Assembly (NCBI GenBank): GCA_031277915.1
Contig: JAITLL010000056.1
Span: forward strand, 1-64,000
Length of the DNA: 64,000 nucleotides
DNA from: Acinetobacter sp.
Lineage (GTDB): Bacteria > Pseudomonadota > Gammaproteobacteria > Pseudomonadales > Moraxellaceae
Direction: 5' to 3'
The stretch's first letter is position 1; each line of letters opens with the position of its first letter. The notes below the pieces were generated by a model. It searched no databases. It was not told the origin of the DNA and saw only the letters and a list, made by a program, of their open reading frames with translations. The position numbers and the translations under genes were made by a program. Below are positions 36,437 to 45,876 of the stretch, one piece after another.

Positions 36437-37807
36437 ATGAACCCTCGACAAAAAAATGCGATTTCTCCAGAGCATGAATATTTAGGAATCTCCAAAAGTT
36501 TTGCTTACGGTTTGCAGCATGTACTCACCATGTATGGCGGCATTGTGGCTCCACCCCTCATTATCGGAACAGCAGCTGGATTAAGCTCGGCACAGGTCGG
36601 AATGCTCATTGCAGCAGCCCTATTTGTCGGGGGATTGGCAACACTGATACAAACCATTGGAACCAAATATCTAGGCGCAAAATTACCTTTGGTACAGGGA
36701 GTCTCTTTTGCGGGTGTGGCAACTATGGTGGCAATTATCACCACGGGTGGTGGCTTACCTGCGGTTTATGGGGCAGTCATTGTAGCTTCTCTGATTGGAC
36801 TATGCCTTGCACCTTACTTTTCAAAAATTATTCGATTTTTCCCACCTGTTGTGACTGGATGCGTCATCACGATTATAGGGCTATCTTTGTTACCCGTTGC
36901 AATTCACTGGATGATGGGAGGCAACGACAAAGCCCCCAACTGGGGAAGCGTGGGAAATATCTCTATAGCCCTCATGACCTTAGGCATAGTCATTATTTTA
37001 AATATGCTGCCGCAAGCAGGCATTCGTCGTTTATCAATTTTGTTGGCTATTGTTGCTGGTACCACCCTCGCCTACTTTATGGGCTTTGGTGACTTTAGTC
37101 AGGTGAGCTCCGGTGCATGGTTACAATTCCCACATTTATTTGCATTTGGCTTACCAACTTTCGAACTCAGTGCAATCTTATCGATGCTCATCGTGACCTT
37201 AGTGATTATGACTGAAACCACAGCCGATATTATTGCTGTCGGAGATATTGTAGGAACTGAAGTCGACTCGAAACGTATCGCCAATGGTGTTCGTGCGGAT
37301 ATGTTCTCAAGTGCGTTTGCGCCTATCTTTGGTTCGTTCATGCAAAGCGCTTTTGCCCAAAACGTAGGACTGGTTGCGATTACAGGCATTAAAAGCCGAT
37401 TTGTCGTGGCAACAGGTGGTGTGATTCTGATTATTTTGGGGCTATTGCCTGTTATGGGTCGCCTCATTACCGCAATTCCTATGCCCGTACTTGGTGGGGC
37501 AGGTCTGGTCTTATTTGGGTCGGTTGCAGCAAGCGGAATTCGCACTTTGGCAAAAATTAATTATAACGATCAGAAAAATTTAATTATTGTCGCGACCGCA
37601 TTATCGGCAGGAATGATCCCCATTATTAACCATGAGTTTTATGCACACTTCCCAATTTGGGTACAAACTTTATTTCATTCAGGTATTAGCTCAACTTGCA
37701 TATTCTCTATCTTATTGAATTTATTATTTAATCATTTTCCTTCTTTTCGTAGCTCACCAACTCCTCATTTAAGCCAAACCGTAAACACGCGAAATACACA
37801 TTCATAA
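36437..37807 (+). CDS. NCS2-family purine/urate permease
   Basis: Inner-membrane nucleobase symporter, 456 residues with about 14 hydrophobic spans. It has LGISKSFAYGLQHVLTMYGG at the N-terminus, the TM3 QTIGTKYLGAKLPLVQGVSF region, and the family motif stretch around MTETTADIIAVGDIVG and SAFAQNVGLVAITG. The Q-N in AQNVG fits the urate/xanthine branch (UacT/UapA type) more than uracil carriers. AGGAG stands seven bases before ATG 36437. Last gene of the puuE operon, which supports urate or allantoin as substrate. Confidence 0.9.
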   Translation: MNPRQKNAISPEHEYLGISKSFAYGLQHVLTMYGGIVAPPLIIGTAAGLSSAQVGMLIAAALFVGGLATLIQTIGTKYLGAKLPLVQGVSFAGVATMVAIITTGGGLPAVYGAVIVASLIGLCLAPYFSKIIRFFPPVVTGCVITIIGLSLLPVAIHWMMGGNDKAPNWGSVGNISIALMTLGIVIILNMLPQAGIRRLSILLAIVAGTTLAYFMGFGDFSQVSSGAWLQFPHLFAFGLPTFELSAILSMLIVTLVIMTETTADIIAVGDIVGTEVDSKRIANGVRADMFSSAFAPIFGSFMQSAFAQNVGLVAITGIKSRFVVATGGVILIILGLLPVMGRLITAIPMPVLGGAGLVLFGSVAASGIRTLAKINYNDQKNLIIVATALSAGMIPIINHEFYAHFPIWVQTLFHSGISSTCIFSILLNLLFNHFPSFRSSPTPHLSQTVNTRNTHS

Positions 37808-37818
37808 ATTCGTTTTTA

Positions 37819-37845
37819 GAGCCACCCTCAGTGGGCTTTTTTTTT
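37819..37845 (+). terminator. Terminator of the puuE-uraD-uraH-permease operon
   Basis: AGCCAC-CCTCA-GTGGGCT hairpin with one bulged base followed by nine T, 11 bp past the permease stop. Confidence 0.75.
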
Positions 37846-37861
37846 AACCGTTGATCAAATT

Positions 37862-37877
37862 TGGCTTCATTTTTGCT
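37862..37877 (+). promoter_or_regulatory. Sigma-54-like promoter upstream of the Tsx-type channel
   Basis: TGGCTTCATTTTTGCT has GG-N10-GC spacing and the full TTGC -12 element. It is 49 bp before the ATG of the channel gene, a normal distance for a sigma-54 promoter. Confidence 0.55.
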
Positions 37878-37925
37878 TAAGACTCTGTATCCTTAGCGTG
37901 CTTTATTTGGGGGGAGATCATTTAA

Positions 37926-38651
37926 ATGCGATTAAAGCAACTGGCGGCGACTTGTGCCTTGTTATCTGCAACTGCCATGGTTCAGGCAAAACCAATCTGG
38001 CAAGATTTTAGCGTAACGGGTCTTTATGGTGAAAACTATGAAGTTGTAGACGCAAAAGAAACCACCATTACTTTGGAATATGCAGCGAAAGTTAAATATG
38101 CTGATGTGTTCTTTTTCATGGACCGCATGCGTGGTGCAAACGATCACAAAAGCACATATTTTGAGTTATCACCACGTTTAAGCTTAGGTGAAATCTCTGG
38201 CAAAAAATTGGCGTATGGGCCAATTAAAGATGTGTTAATTAGTACCACTTGGGAAAGTAACAGCGAAAACGGCAATAACTTCGATAACTTCTTATATGGT
38301 TTTGCTGTCGATTTAGACATTCCATATTTTAAATATGCGAATTTAAACTTCTACCGCGCGAGCAATGAGAAAACCGACGATGATTATCAAATGACATTCG
38401 TCTATGGAATTCCATTTAATATTGCATCTGAAGAGTTCTTAGTAGATGGTTTCTTGGATTGGTCAACTGCTGAAGGTGACCATGCCAGTGAAATGAATTG
38501 GACAACTCAGTGGAAATGGAATGTGGGTAAACACATTTCTCCTGACACACGTTTATACCTCGGTATTGAACACTCCATATGGAATAATAAATTCGGTCTG
38601 CAAGGCCGAGACGAAAATAACGTGAGTGCCTTGATTAAATACCACTTCTAA
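37926..38651 (+). CDS. Tsx-type nucleoside channel (outer membrane)
   Basis: 241 residues with a signal peptide (MRLKQLAATCALLSATAMVQA). The mature protein starts with WQDFSVTGLYGENYE and shows TITLEYAAKVKYADVFFFMDR, a hallmark of the Tsx/OmpK channel family, and ends with a barrel-type C-terminus (ALIKYHF). Being inside the urate cluster with its own sigma-54-like promoter, it probably brings purines, nucleosides or allantoin across the outer membrane. Specificity is inferred from position. Confidence 0.88.
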   Translation: MRLKQLAATCALLSATAMVQAKPIWQDFSVTGLYGENYEVVDAKETTITLEYAAKVKYADVFFFMDRMRGANDHKSTYFELSPRLSLGEISGKKLAYGPIKDVLISTTWESNSENGNNFDNFLYGFAVDLDIPYFKYANLNFYRASNEKTDDDYQMTFVYGIPFNIASEEFLVDGFLDWSTAEGDHASEMNWTTQWKWNVGKHISPDTRLYLGIEHSIWNNKFGLQGRDENNVSALIKYHF

Positions 38652-38672
38652 AATTTTTTATTTAGAAGCATG

Positions 38673-38702
38673 AAACGGCAAGGAAAACCCCTTGCTGTTT
38701 TT
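38673..38702. terminator. Shared terminator between the Tsx-type gene and hpxO
   Basis: AAACGGCAAGG / CCTTGCTGTTT hairpin with a T run on the right and A-rich left side, between converging genes. Confidence 0.75.
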
Positions 38703-38705
38703 GTT

Positions 38706-39863
38706 TTAATCGAGTGGATTACCCACAATATGACTAATAATACCTTGCATAATATGGCTGCCTTGTTCACGGCGTAATTCTGCATACCAAGCTTGGGTCA
38801 CAGTTTCATCTTTCATATGGGTCACATCACAGCGTTTACGCGCACGAAGTACCAATTCATTTGCACGCTCATTGCGCTTGTTTTGATAGCGACGTAAAGC
38901 ATCTTCGACACCTAAAGTGTTAATTTGCAGAGAACGCGCTAAATAAATCGCATCTTCCATCGCTTGGCAACCGCCTTGACCAATATCAGGTGTTGTGCTG
39001 TGTGCAGCATCACCCAAAATCACCACACGACCTTTATAAAATTGAGTGAACGGTTCAATATCATGGATTTCTACCCGATTCGTCTTTTGCGGGTCTAAGC
39101 GTTCAATGAGCTGCTGTACTGGTTGGCACCAATCAGCAAAATATTGTTTTAAAAGTTTTTTATATTCATCTCGATTATTGTCTAAACCTGCTGGCAAAGG
39201 CACATCTAAAAAGAAATAGAACTTGCCATCTGCAACTGGCATTAAAGAAGCTCGCTTGCCTTCTCCGACATAAGTTGTCCATTGCTCGGCCGGAGCTAAG
39301 TCTTCAGATATTTCAACCAAACCATTCCAGTTCACATAACCTGCATAACGGCGCTGTACTTGCTGGCCGAGCACATAAGTACGAGTCAGTGAATGAGTAC
39401 CATCAGCCCCAATCAATAGATCAGCCTCTGTTGAACTGCCATCTGCAAAATGAATCTCAACATAATCAGCTTTGTCTTCAAGGCTGACCATTTTTTTGCC
39501 TAAATAAATCTGATCTCTGTCAAATTCATCCATGAGCATATTTTGTAAATCGGCACGTGCAACTGGATATGGTCGTTGGCCGACTTCTTCAATTAATGGT
39601 ATTAAACTGAATTGTGTCATCACATCTCCAGTTAAACCATCCATATAAGCCAAATCATCCATTTGTCCGCCAAGTTTGGCGATTTTGTCTGTTAACCCCA
39701 GATAGTTTAGACATTTCACACCATTCGACCACAGCGAAATTGCAGCGCCAACTGGAAGAATCTTTTCAGTTTGCTCAAAAATGCGAACTTGGTGACCAAA
39801 TTTCTTTAATGCAATGCCTGTGGTTAGACCTCCCATTCCCGCACCAATAATCACCACATTCAT
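38706..39863 (-). CDS. hpxO: FAD-dependent urate hydroxylase HpxO
   Basis: NADH/FAD monooxygenase that turns urate into 5-hydroxyisourate, the first step of the cluster's pathway. The 385 residues include [48 protein letters not shown] and the FAD motif [15 protein letters not shown], which read like Klebsiella HpxO nearly throughout. AGGAG precedes ATG 39863. It is leftward, divergent from allantoicase, with a sigma-54-like site 38 bp upstream. No uricase (uaZ/puuD type) was seen, so this enzyme does the job. Confidence 0.95.
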   Translation of the reverse strand: MNVVIIGAGMGGLTTGIALKKFGHQVRIFEQTEKILPVGAAISLWSNGVKCLNYLGLTDKIAKLGGQMDDLAYMDGLTGDVMTQFSLIPLIEEVGQRPYPVARADLQNMLMDEFDRDQIYLGKKMVSLEDKADYVEIHFADGSSTEADLLIGADGTHSLTRTYVLGQQVQRRYAGYVNWNGLVEISEDLAPAEQWTTYVGEGKRASLMPVADGKFYFFLDVPLPAGLDNNRDEYKKLLKQYFADWCQPVQQLIERLDPQKTNRVEIHDIEPFTQFYKGRVVILGDAAHSTTPDIGQGGCQAMEDAIYLARSLQINTLGVEDALRRYQNKRNERANELVLRARKRCDVTHMKDETVTQAWYAELRREQGSHIMQGIISHIVGNPLD

Positions 39864-39871
39864 AACATGCT

Positions 39872-39893
39872 CCTATAGATATTCACCTATAGG
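39872..39893. repeat. Inverted repeat upstream of hpxO
   Basis: CCTATAG-N8-CTATAGG, perfect 7-bp arms. It spans the expected hpxO start point and ends at its ribosome site, so it may be an operator. An RNA hairpin that masks the ribosome site is possible if transcription starts further upstream. Confidence 0.5.
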
Positions 39894-39900
39894 GTGCTTA

Positions 39901-39916
39901 TGCTAAAAACATGCCA
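39901..39916 (-). promoter_or_regulatory. Sigma-54-like promoter for hpxO
   Basis: Read leftward TGGCATGTTTTTAGCA: GG-N10-GC spacing, 38 bp before the hpxO ATG. It differs from the puuE-operon site at one base in sixteen. Confidence 0.55.
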
Positions 39917-39949
39917 TTGTTCAAAATTTATTTAGCTTTTCCACAAAAC

Positions 39950-39965
39950 TGGCATGCACCATGCT
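39950..39965 (+). promoter_or_regulatory. Sigma-54-like promoter for allantoicase
   Basis: TGGCATGCACCATGCT fits the consensus TGGCACGNNNNTTGCW at all but two positions, with GG-N10-GC spacing. It is about 100 bp before the allantoicase start, divergent from the hpxO site with 33 bp between them. Confidence 0.6.
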
Positions 39966-40062
39966 TATATATTTACGTGTAAAACTTGTCTTTGCACATT
40001 CCGTGTGATGGCAGTTTTAAATGAAAAATCATATTTTTAACAAGAAATACGGATACTCCACT

Positions 40063-41073
40063 ATGGCAACACTACACGCCCCAGCTTTTGAACTTCCTGA
40101 AATTCTGAATACAAAAACCAATTTGGCAGATGCCAGAATTGGTGCAAAAATCATTGAGTGTTCAGACGATTTCTTTGCAGAAGCAAAGCGTATGCTGCAA
40201 TTTGAAGCACCTGTTTTTGTTGAAGATAAATTTGATGACAACGGCAAATGGATGGATGGTTGGGAGACCCGTCGTAAGCGTCACGCAGGCTATGACTGGT
40301 GCATTGTAAAGCTTGGTGTAAGTGGAAAAATCACTGCACTTGATATTGATACCAGTTTTTTTACAGGAAATTATCCTGCTTCTGCATCATTAGAAGCGTG
40401 TTATGCACCAAATGGTGACCTGACAGGAGCAAAATGGGAGAGTGTTTTAGAAAATACTGAACTTGGCCCAAGCCAGCATCATATTTTTATGGTCAATAAT
40501 GATGCACTATTCACCCATATACGTCTCAATATTTTCCCAGATGGTGGTATTGCCCGTTTACGTGTCTATGGAGATGTTCATATTCAGGTGACTGATCGTG
40601 AGCAAACGCTTGATTTATTAGCCCTTGAAAATGGTGGCCGCGTAGTTGCCTATAGCGATGCGCATTTTGGACACCCACGTAATTTGATTAACCCAGGTCG
40701 TGGTGTCAACATGGGTGATGGCTGGGAAACCAAGCGCCGCCGTGCACCGGGTTATGACTGGTGTATTCTGGCGTTGGGTAAAAGCGGAAAAATTGAAAAG
40801 CTTGAAATTGATACAGCGCACTTTAAAGGCAATTTCCCTGCCCAAGTATCTATACAAGCGGTTTACCTTGAAAATGCAACCGACGCACAACTAATTCCAC
40901 AAAGTATGTTCTGGTCTTACTTGCTTGAAGCCCAATCGATGCAAATGGACTATCTTCATGAATATGTGAATGAGATTTTGCAGCATGAAAAAATCTCTCA
41001 TATTCGGATTAACATGATTCCTGATGGTGGTATTAGCCGAATTCGTTTATGGGGAAAAATTGCCAAGTCATGA
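40063..41073 (+). CDS. alc: Allantoicase
   Basis: Hydrolyses allantoate to ureidoglycolate and urea. 336 residues made of two repeats of the same jelly-roll domain, visible as MDGWETRRKRHAGYDWCIVK and GDGWETKRRRAPGYDWCIL, each with a DGGI(A/S)R(L/I)R ending. I use ATG 40063 (MATLHAPAFELPEILNT); an ATG at 40021 adds 14 residues that are not family-like. It overlaps the next gene by 4 bp. Confidence 0.95.
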   Translation: MATLHAPAFELPEILNTKTNLADARIGAKIIECSDDFFAEAKRMLQFEAPVFVEDKFDDNGKWMDGWETRRKRHAGYDWCIVKLGVSGKITALDIDTSFFTGNYPASASLEACYAPNGDLTGAKWESVLENTELGPSQHHIFMVNNDALFTHIRLNIFPDGGIARLRVYGDVHIQVTDREQTLDLLALENGGRVVAYSDAHFGHPRNLINPGRGVNMGDGWETKRRRAPGYDWCILALGKSGKIEKLEIDTAHFKGNFPAQVSIQAVYLENATDAQLIPQSMFWSYLLEAQSMQMDYLHEYVNEILQHEKISHIRINMIPDGGISRIRLWGKIAKS

Positions 41074-41573
41074 TCATGAAAAATGTCCAAATTAAGCCTT
41101 TAACAATTGAGAACTTTCAGCCCTTCGGAGAAGTCATTTGTTGTGATGGGCATGACTTTTTTCATATTAATGATACCCACACCGAGCGCTACCATGCGCT
41201 CGTTGAAACTGAAATTGAAGGGGAAGCAAAAGCAGGAATTAGTATTTTCCGTAATATTAAGGCCAGTGTGTTACCTCTGGAAATTTGTATGCTAGAGCGC
41301 CATCCGAAAGGCTCTCAGGCATTTATTCAATTACAGCAACAAAAGTTTTTAATTATTGTCGCACCCGCTTTGGATGAAAATACTCCCGACATTTCAAAGC
41401 TATGTGCTTTTATCTCAGATGGGAAGCAAAGTATTAATTATCGGGCAGGCACATGGCATCATCCTTTGCTTACCTTTGAGGCACCAAGTGATTTTGTGGT
41501 AGTAGATCGAATTGGGGGTGGCACAAATTGCGATGTTTTTCAATTTCCTCACGCTATAAAAATTACGGCTTAA
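41070..41573 (+). CDS. allA: Ureidoglycolate lyase
   Basis: Splits ureidoglycolate into glyoxylate and urea, the last step of the pathway. 167 residues from ATG 41070, which overlaps the alc stop as ATGA; ATG 41076 is the other option. Motifs: IKPLTIENFQPFGEVI, MLERHPKGSQAFIQL, FISDGKQSINYRAGTWHHPL. The urea released would need a urease, which is not in this window. Confidence 0.93.
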   Translation: MIMKNVQIKPLTIENFQPFGEVICCDGHDFFHINDTHTERYHALVETEIEGEAKAGISIFRNIKASVLPLEICMLERHPKGSQAFIQLQQQKFLIIVAPALDENTPDISKLCAFISDGKQSINYRAGTWHHPLLTFEAPSDFVVVDRIGGGTNCDVFQFPHAIKITA

Positions 41574-41768
41574 ATTAAAAAATATAGATCTGTCTATTTT
41601 AATTTAATGGCCGAAAATACCAATAGCAGCAACTGTTGTTGTGATTTCCAACAATTTAGATTTACACCCAGAAAAGGCCGCTACTTCAGTCATGTTGAGT
41701 ACAGTACTCTCCATTTTCACTGTCCCACTTACCCTTTATTAGATAACGAACTATCTGTAATTCATATA

Positions 41769-41802
41769 AAAAAATCCCCGCTCAATTGAGCGGGGATTTT
41801 TT
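41769..41802. terminator. Strong bidirectional terminator between allA and parE
   Basis: AATCCCCGCTC-AATT-GAGCGGGGATT with A and T runs on both sides; an 11-bp GC-rich core. It can serve the leftward parE, 9 bp away. The 195 bp between allA and it hold no convincing gene. Confidence 0.92.
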
Positions 41803-41810
41803 ATATTTTT

Positions 41811-43694
41811 TTAGACAGTGATATCGGCTAAGTTACCTTTTTGTTCAAGCCACTGCTTACGATCTGCCGAACGTTTTTTTGCAAGCAACTTGTCGAGTAA
41901 TCCTGCTGTTAAATGTGCATCATCTAGATCAAGCTGCACCAAACGACGGGTGTTTGGGTCCATCGTTGTTTCACGAAGCTGAATCGCGTTCATCTCACCT
42001 AATCCCTTGAATCGGGTAATTTGTGGATTACGATTGCCCTTAATATTTTTCAAGATAACTTCAAGCTCATCATCATCTAGTGCGTAATGGACATCCTTAC
42101 CAATGTCAATACGGAACAATGGCGGCATCGCTACAAATAGATGGCCTTCTTCGACTAATGCAGGAAAATGCTTAACGAATAAAGCACATAGCAAAGTCGC
42201 AATATGTAAACCGTCGGAGTCGGCATCGGCCAAAATACAGATTTTGCCATAGCGTAGTTCAGACAAATCATCACTACCCGGATCTACACCAATCGCAATT
42301 GCAATGTCGTGAACTTCTTGAGAAGCGAGTACTTCATCTGAAGAAACTTCCCACGTGTTTAAGATTTTTCCACGGATTGGCATGATAGCCTGAAAGTTTT
42401 TATTACGAGCCTGCTTAGCACTACCACCCGCAGAGTCACCCTCGACAATAAATAGCTCACTTTCTTCACGCGTTTGGCCAACACAGTCTGCCAACTTACC
42501 CGGTAAAGCTGGGCCAGAAACAATCTTTTTACGCTCAACTTTTTTCGCAGCTTTTAAACGACGACCCGCTTTAGAAATTGCCATTTCCGCAAGTTGCATA
42601 GCAATTTCAGCATGTTGGTTGAGCCAAAGCGAAAAGGCATCTTTAGCAATATTTAAAACAATATTGGCAGCTTCACGACTCGAAAGACGCTCTTTGGTTT
42701 GACCAGAAAATTGTGGTTCTTGGAACTTGAGCGATAAAATATAGTTCACGCCATCCCAAACATCTTCAGCCGAGAGTTTAAGATTACGCGGTAATAAGTT
42801 ACGTAACTCACAGAACTCACGTAAGGCTTCTGTCACACCCGAACGTAAACCGTTCACATGCGTACCGCCTTGTGCAGTCGGAATCAAGTTGACGTAACTT
42901 TCTTGAACCTGCTCACCGCCTTCTACATTCCAACAAATTGCAAATTCACATGCCGCACGGTCTGCCTGACCATTACTCACAAAAGCGGGATTTGGCAAAA
43001 TTTCACGGTCTTGCAATTCATCCATCAAATAATCGACAAGGCCATTTTCAAATTGCCATTCGATTTTTTCATCATTAATTTGATCAATATAAGTAATTTT
43101 TAGGCCAGCCGCTAAAACAGCTTTGGCTTTTAAATTATGTTTAAGTGCTTTTAAAGCAAATTTTGGACTATCAAAATATTTAGCTTCTGGCCAAAAGTGT
43201 ACTGTTGTACCTGTCGCACGTTTTGGCGCTTTACCTTCCAACACAGCTAAAGGAGCAACGGGCTCACCTTGCTCAAATGCCATCTGGTATAAATTACCCT
43301 GACGCTGAACCTCTACCTCAACACGTGTAGATAAAGCGTTTACAACCGAAATCCCCACCCCATGTAAACCACCTGAGAACTGGTAATTATCGGTACTGAA
43401 CTTACCACCAGCATGCAGCTTGGTTAAAATGATTTCGATACCACTTTGGCCATATTCAGGGTGAATATCGACCGGCATACCACGCCCATTATCTTCAACC
43501 GACAATGAACCATCTTTATAAACTGTGACACATATTTTGTCGGCATGACCAGCTAATGCTTCATCGACAGCATTATCAATAACTTCTTGGGCTAAATGGT
43601 TAGGTCGAGTCGTATCGGTATACATCCCTGGACGACGACGAACAGGGTCTAAACCGGAAAGGACTTCAAGCGATTGAGCCGTATATTGTGTCAC
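41811..43694 (-). CDS. parE: DNA topoisomerase IV subunit B
   Basis: ATPase subunit of the decatenating topoisomerase. 627 residues from GTG 43694 with AAGGA upstream. It has the GHKL ATPase motif EVIDNAVDEALAG, GRGMPVDIHPEYG and GGLHGVGISVVNALS, then the TOPRIM motifs VEGDSAGGSAKQARN (quinolone pocket region) and DADSDGLHI. No substitution in the pocket is obvious to me. It lies 14 bp after the YqiA-like gene, as in E. coli yqiA-parE. Confidence 0.97.
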   Translation of the reverse strand: MTQYTAQSLEVLSGLDPVRRRPGMYTDTTRPNHLAQEVIDNAVDEALAGHADKICVTVYKDGSLSVEDNGRGMPVDIHPEYGQSGIEIILTKLHAGGKFSTDNYQFSGGLHGVGISVVNALSTRVEVEVQRQGNLYQMAFEQGEPVAPLAVLEGKAPKRATGTTVHFWPEAKYFDSPKFALKALKHNLKAKAVLAAGLKITYIDQINDEKIEWQFENGLVDYLMDELQDREILPNPAFVSNGQADRAACEFAICWNVEGGEQVQESYVNLIPTAQGGTHVNGLRSGVTEALREFCELRNLLPRNLKLSAEDVWDGVNYILSLKFQEPQFSGQTKERLSSREAANIVLNIAKDAFSLWLNQHAEIAMQLAEMAISKAGRRLKAAKKVERKKIVSGPALPGKLADCVGQTREESELFIVEGDSAGGSAKQARNKNFQAIMPIRGKILNTWEVSSDEVLASQEVHDIAIAIGVDPGSDDLSELRYGKICILADADSDGLHIATLLCALFVKHFPALVEEGHLFVAMPPLFRIDIGKDVHYALDDDELEVILKNIKGNRNPQITRFKGLGEMNAIQLRETTMDPNTRRLVQLDLDDAHLTAGLLDKLLAKKRSADRKQWLEQKGNLADITV

Positions 43695-43708
43695 GTTGTA
43701 CGTTTTCC

Positions 43709-44290
43709 TTATTTGATGGTGTGCGCAAAGAATTCGATTACTAACGGTAATTTTTCTTCAAAATCTTCCATGGCATGATTGCCATGAGCATCCGTCAAAA
43801 TCAATGAGGATGGTGTTGCAGCACTATAATAGCGTTGTGCTTGACGATAATCCAAAATTTCATCGCCTTGTTGCAATAAGACGAGTATTTTGTCAGCATT
43901 TTCAGGTTGTTTCAGTTCCAGTTGTTCTAACTGTCGTAACTGAATATGATCAATTGACCACTGATCATTCACCTTATAAGGCATGCTTTTAACTTGAAAT
44001 AACTTATCAAACAACGTCCATGGTTGCATAGCAGGGTTAATCAGTACAGCCGGAATATTATATTTCGCGACAAAATATGTCGCAAAAAACCCGCCGAGAC
44101 TACTACCGACTAAAGCCACATTGGGTAAGGATTCAATCAGCTCTGAAATTTGCTCTACCACTTGATCGGGAGATCTATTTAAATCTGGCAAATGCACATT
44201 TATGCCCAATTCGCTACAATACTGCTTAAGGCTCAGTCCTTTAATCGAAGAAGAGCTGCTATTAAAGCCATGGAGGTAGATAATATTCAT
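43709..44290 (-). CDS. YqiA/YcfP-type alpha/beta hydrolase
   Basis: 193-residue small esterase of the UPF0227 family. IIYLHGFNSSSSSIKG, the nucleophile elbow GSSLGGFFATYFV, the acid in QQGDEILDYRQA and a His in GNHAMEDFE form a complete triad. Located directly upstream of parE, as in enterobacteria. Likely a thioesterase or acyl-CoA esterase; substrate unknown. Confidence 0.88.
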   Translation of the reverse strand: MNIIYLHGFNSSSSSIKGLSLKQYCSELGINVHLPDLNRSPDQVVEQISELIESLPNVALVGSSLGGFFATYFVAKYNIPAVLINPAMQPWTLFDKLFQVKSMPYKVNDQWSIDHIQLRQLEQLELKQPENADKILVLLQQGDEILDYRQAQRYYSAATPSSLILTDAHGNHAMEDFEEKLPLVIEFFAHTIK

Positions 44291-44501
44291 ATATTTCCCT
44301 CTTAAATTGAGAATGAACTCACATTTTTGTTCTCAGTTTGTATATAAAAACACTATTGTCAGACAAGAAAAACGACTCAACTTACCATTCATCAGTATTT
44401 TAAAAACATGTGTTATTTAAACTACTAAGATGGAAATGTTAGCTGCCGTTCATAAAAAGTACAGCTTAAAACGTCAGTGATAACGTAAATGGGGAAAAGA
44501 T

Positions 44502-45845
44502 ATGCCGAGCTTAACACCGTTACATGAAACTTATTGTAAATGGGATCGTACGCCACCGAGTCAGGCAGACGTACTAGAAGGTTTAGCTCAACTGTTTAGC
44601 ACCAGCCTAAATGGTGTCCATGAATTAATACAAGTCATTAATATTGAAGTATTAAAAAATGCTTTTGGTATTAGTGCCCAAAATGCTAATAATTTTCAAA
44701 AACGCCCTTCTGTGCAAAAGGCATATCAGTTTTCTTATGGTGCCTTACAGAAATATGGTCGTTATTTTTTAGCGCCAAGTTTACGTCACATTATTGAAAA
44801 ATATCCCACACTTCACGAAAAACCACTCAGCCCAAGCCAACATTTTTTGGTGGGGATTTTAAATGGTATTTTCGGAGACTATTTGCTTAAACAACATAGC
44901 CCTCTCGCTTTGCCCATGGTTCTATATGATCACTACGGTGCAATACAACAAGGGGAACTTGCAGGACGTATTGTGATTTTGGTTCATGGTTTATGTATGA
45001 ATCATCTTAGTTGGTCAAACGCACATTATGGTGGTATTGGAGAACGTCTGTTAGCGCAGCGGGACCATAACACTATGCTGTATTTAAATTACAATACAGG
45101 TCGCCGCATTTCAGCCAATGGCCGCAGCTTTTCAAATGTATTAGAAGACTTGGTACAACGTAACCCAAGAATCACCAGTATTGATATCATTGGTCATAGT
45201 ATGGGTGGACTGGTTTCCCGTAGTGCACTGTTTTACGGCAAACAAAATATGTACCAATGGATTCATATGGTCGAGAACCTTGTCTGTATTGGGTCTCCGC
45301 ACCATGGTGCGGTACTTGAGCGCTTTGGTTTTGCACTACAAGATCGACTCGGTGCCTTCCCATTTGTCGGATTACTAGGCCAATTGGTTAATATACGTAG
45401 CAATGGAATTTTAGACCTACGCCACGGCAGCGTTCGAGATGATGACTGGGAATATATGGATGCCCGTATTGGCATGATGGATGATAACCGAGCCCCAGCT
45501 CCTCTACCTTCCCATATCAATACCTTTTTAGTGGCAGGTACGCTCGAGTTTGAAAAAGTGCGTAATAAAGCGCTTACCGTGATTGGCGACTACCTAGTGA
45601 GTGTGAAAAGCGCGCTGGGTGAACACCCGAATCCACGTTTTCAGCTCAAAGTTCCAGATTCGCACAAAGCCGTGTTCTATGGCTTAAATCACTTTGAAAT
45701 TCAGTATCACTCGAGTGTTGCTGAACAGATTACTCGCTGGCTATATCCTAATGTTAATGATTATGTGCAAGAAGGTATTCAAACCCATATTATTGATATG
45801 CCGAACTATACGCTCGAAGATTTAGAAGGAATTGTAGAGACGTAA
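44502..45845 (+). CDS. Lipase-like alpha/beta hydrolase (PGAP1-type)
   Basis: 447 residues. The catalytic core starts near residue 155 with GRIVILVHGLCMNHLSW and the nucleophile elbow GHSMGGLVSRSALFYG (Ser in GHSMGG). CIGSPHHGAVLERFG follows. The N-terminal 150 residues are helical and unassigned; no signal peptide. The C-terminal NHFEIQYH supplies the His. Probably a cytoplasmic or membrane-associated lipase or esterase; the gene ends at the terminator that bounds the T6SS module. Confidence 0.82.
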   Translation: MPSLTPLHETYCKWDRTPPSQADVLEGLAQLFSTSLNGVHELIQVINIEVLKNAFGISAQNANNFQKRPSVQKAYQFSYGALQKYGRYFLAPSLRHIIEKYPTLHEKPLSPSQHFLVGILNGIFGDYLLKQHSPLALPMVLYDHYGAIQQGELAGRIVILVHGLCMNHLSWSNAHYGGIGERLLAQRDHNTMLYLNYNTGRRISANGRSFSNVLEDLVQRNPRITSIDIIGHSMGGLVSRSALFYGKQNMYQWIHMVENLVCIGSPHHGAVLERFGFALQDRLGAFPFVGLLGQLVNIRSNGILDLRHGSVRDDDWEYMDARIGMMDDNRAPAPLPSHINTFLVAGTLEFEKVRNKALTVIGDYLVSVKSALGEHPNPRFQLKVPDSHKAVFYGLNHFEIQYHSSVAEQITRWLYPNVNDYVQEGIQTHIIDMPNYTLEDLEGIVET

Positions 45846-45873
45846 AAAAAGCCCAACTTAAGTTGGGCTTTTT
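45844..45873. terminator. Left terminator bounding the T6SS module
   Basis: AAAAAAAGCCCAACTTAAGTTGGGC followed by TTTTT; a perfect stem shared by the rightward lipase gene and the leftward vgrG operon. 28 of its 30 bases reappear at 52075-52105. Confidence 0.92.
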
Positions 45874-45876
45874 AAA

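Noticed and set aside
41607-41789. Short rightward open frame between allA and parE
   Set aside because: No ribosome site, composition unlike neighbours, and its end runs through the strong terminator hairpin.
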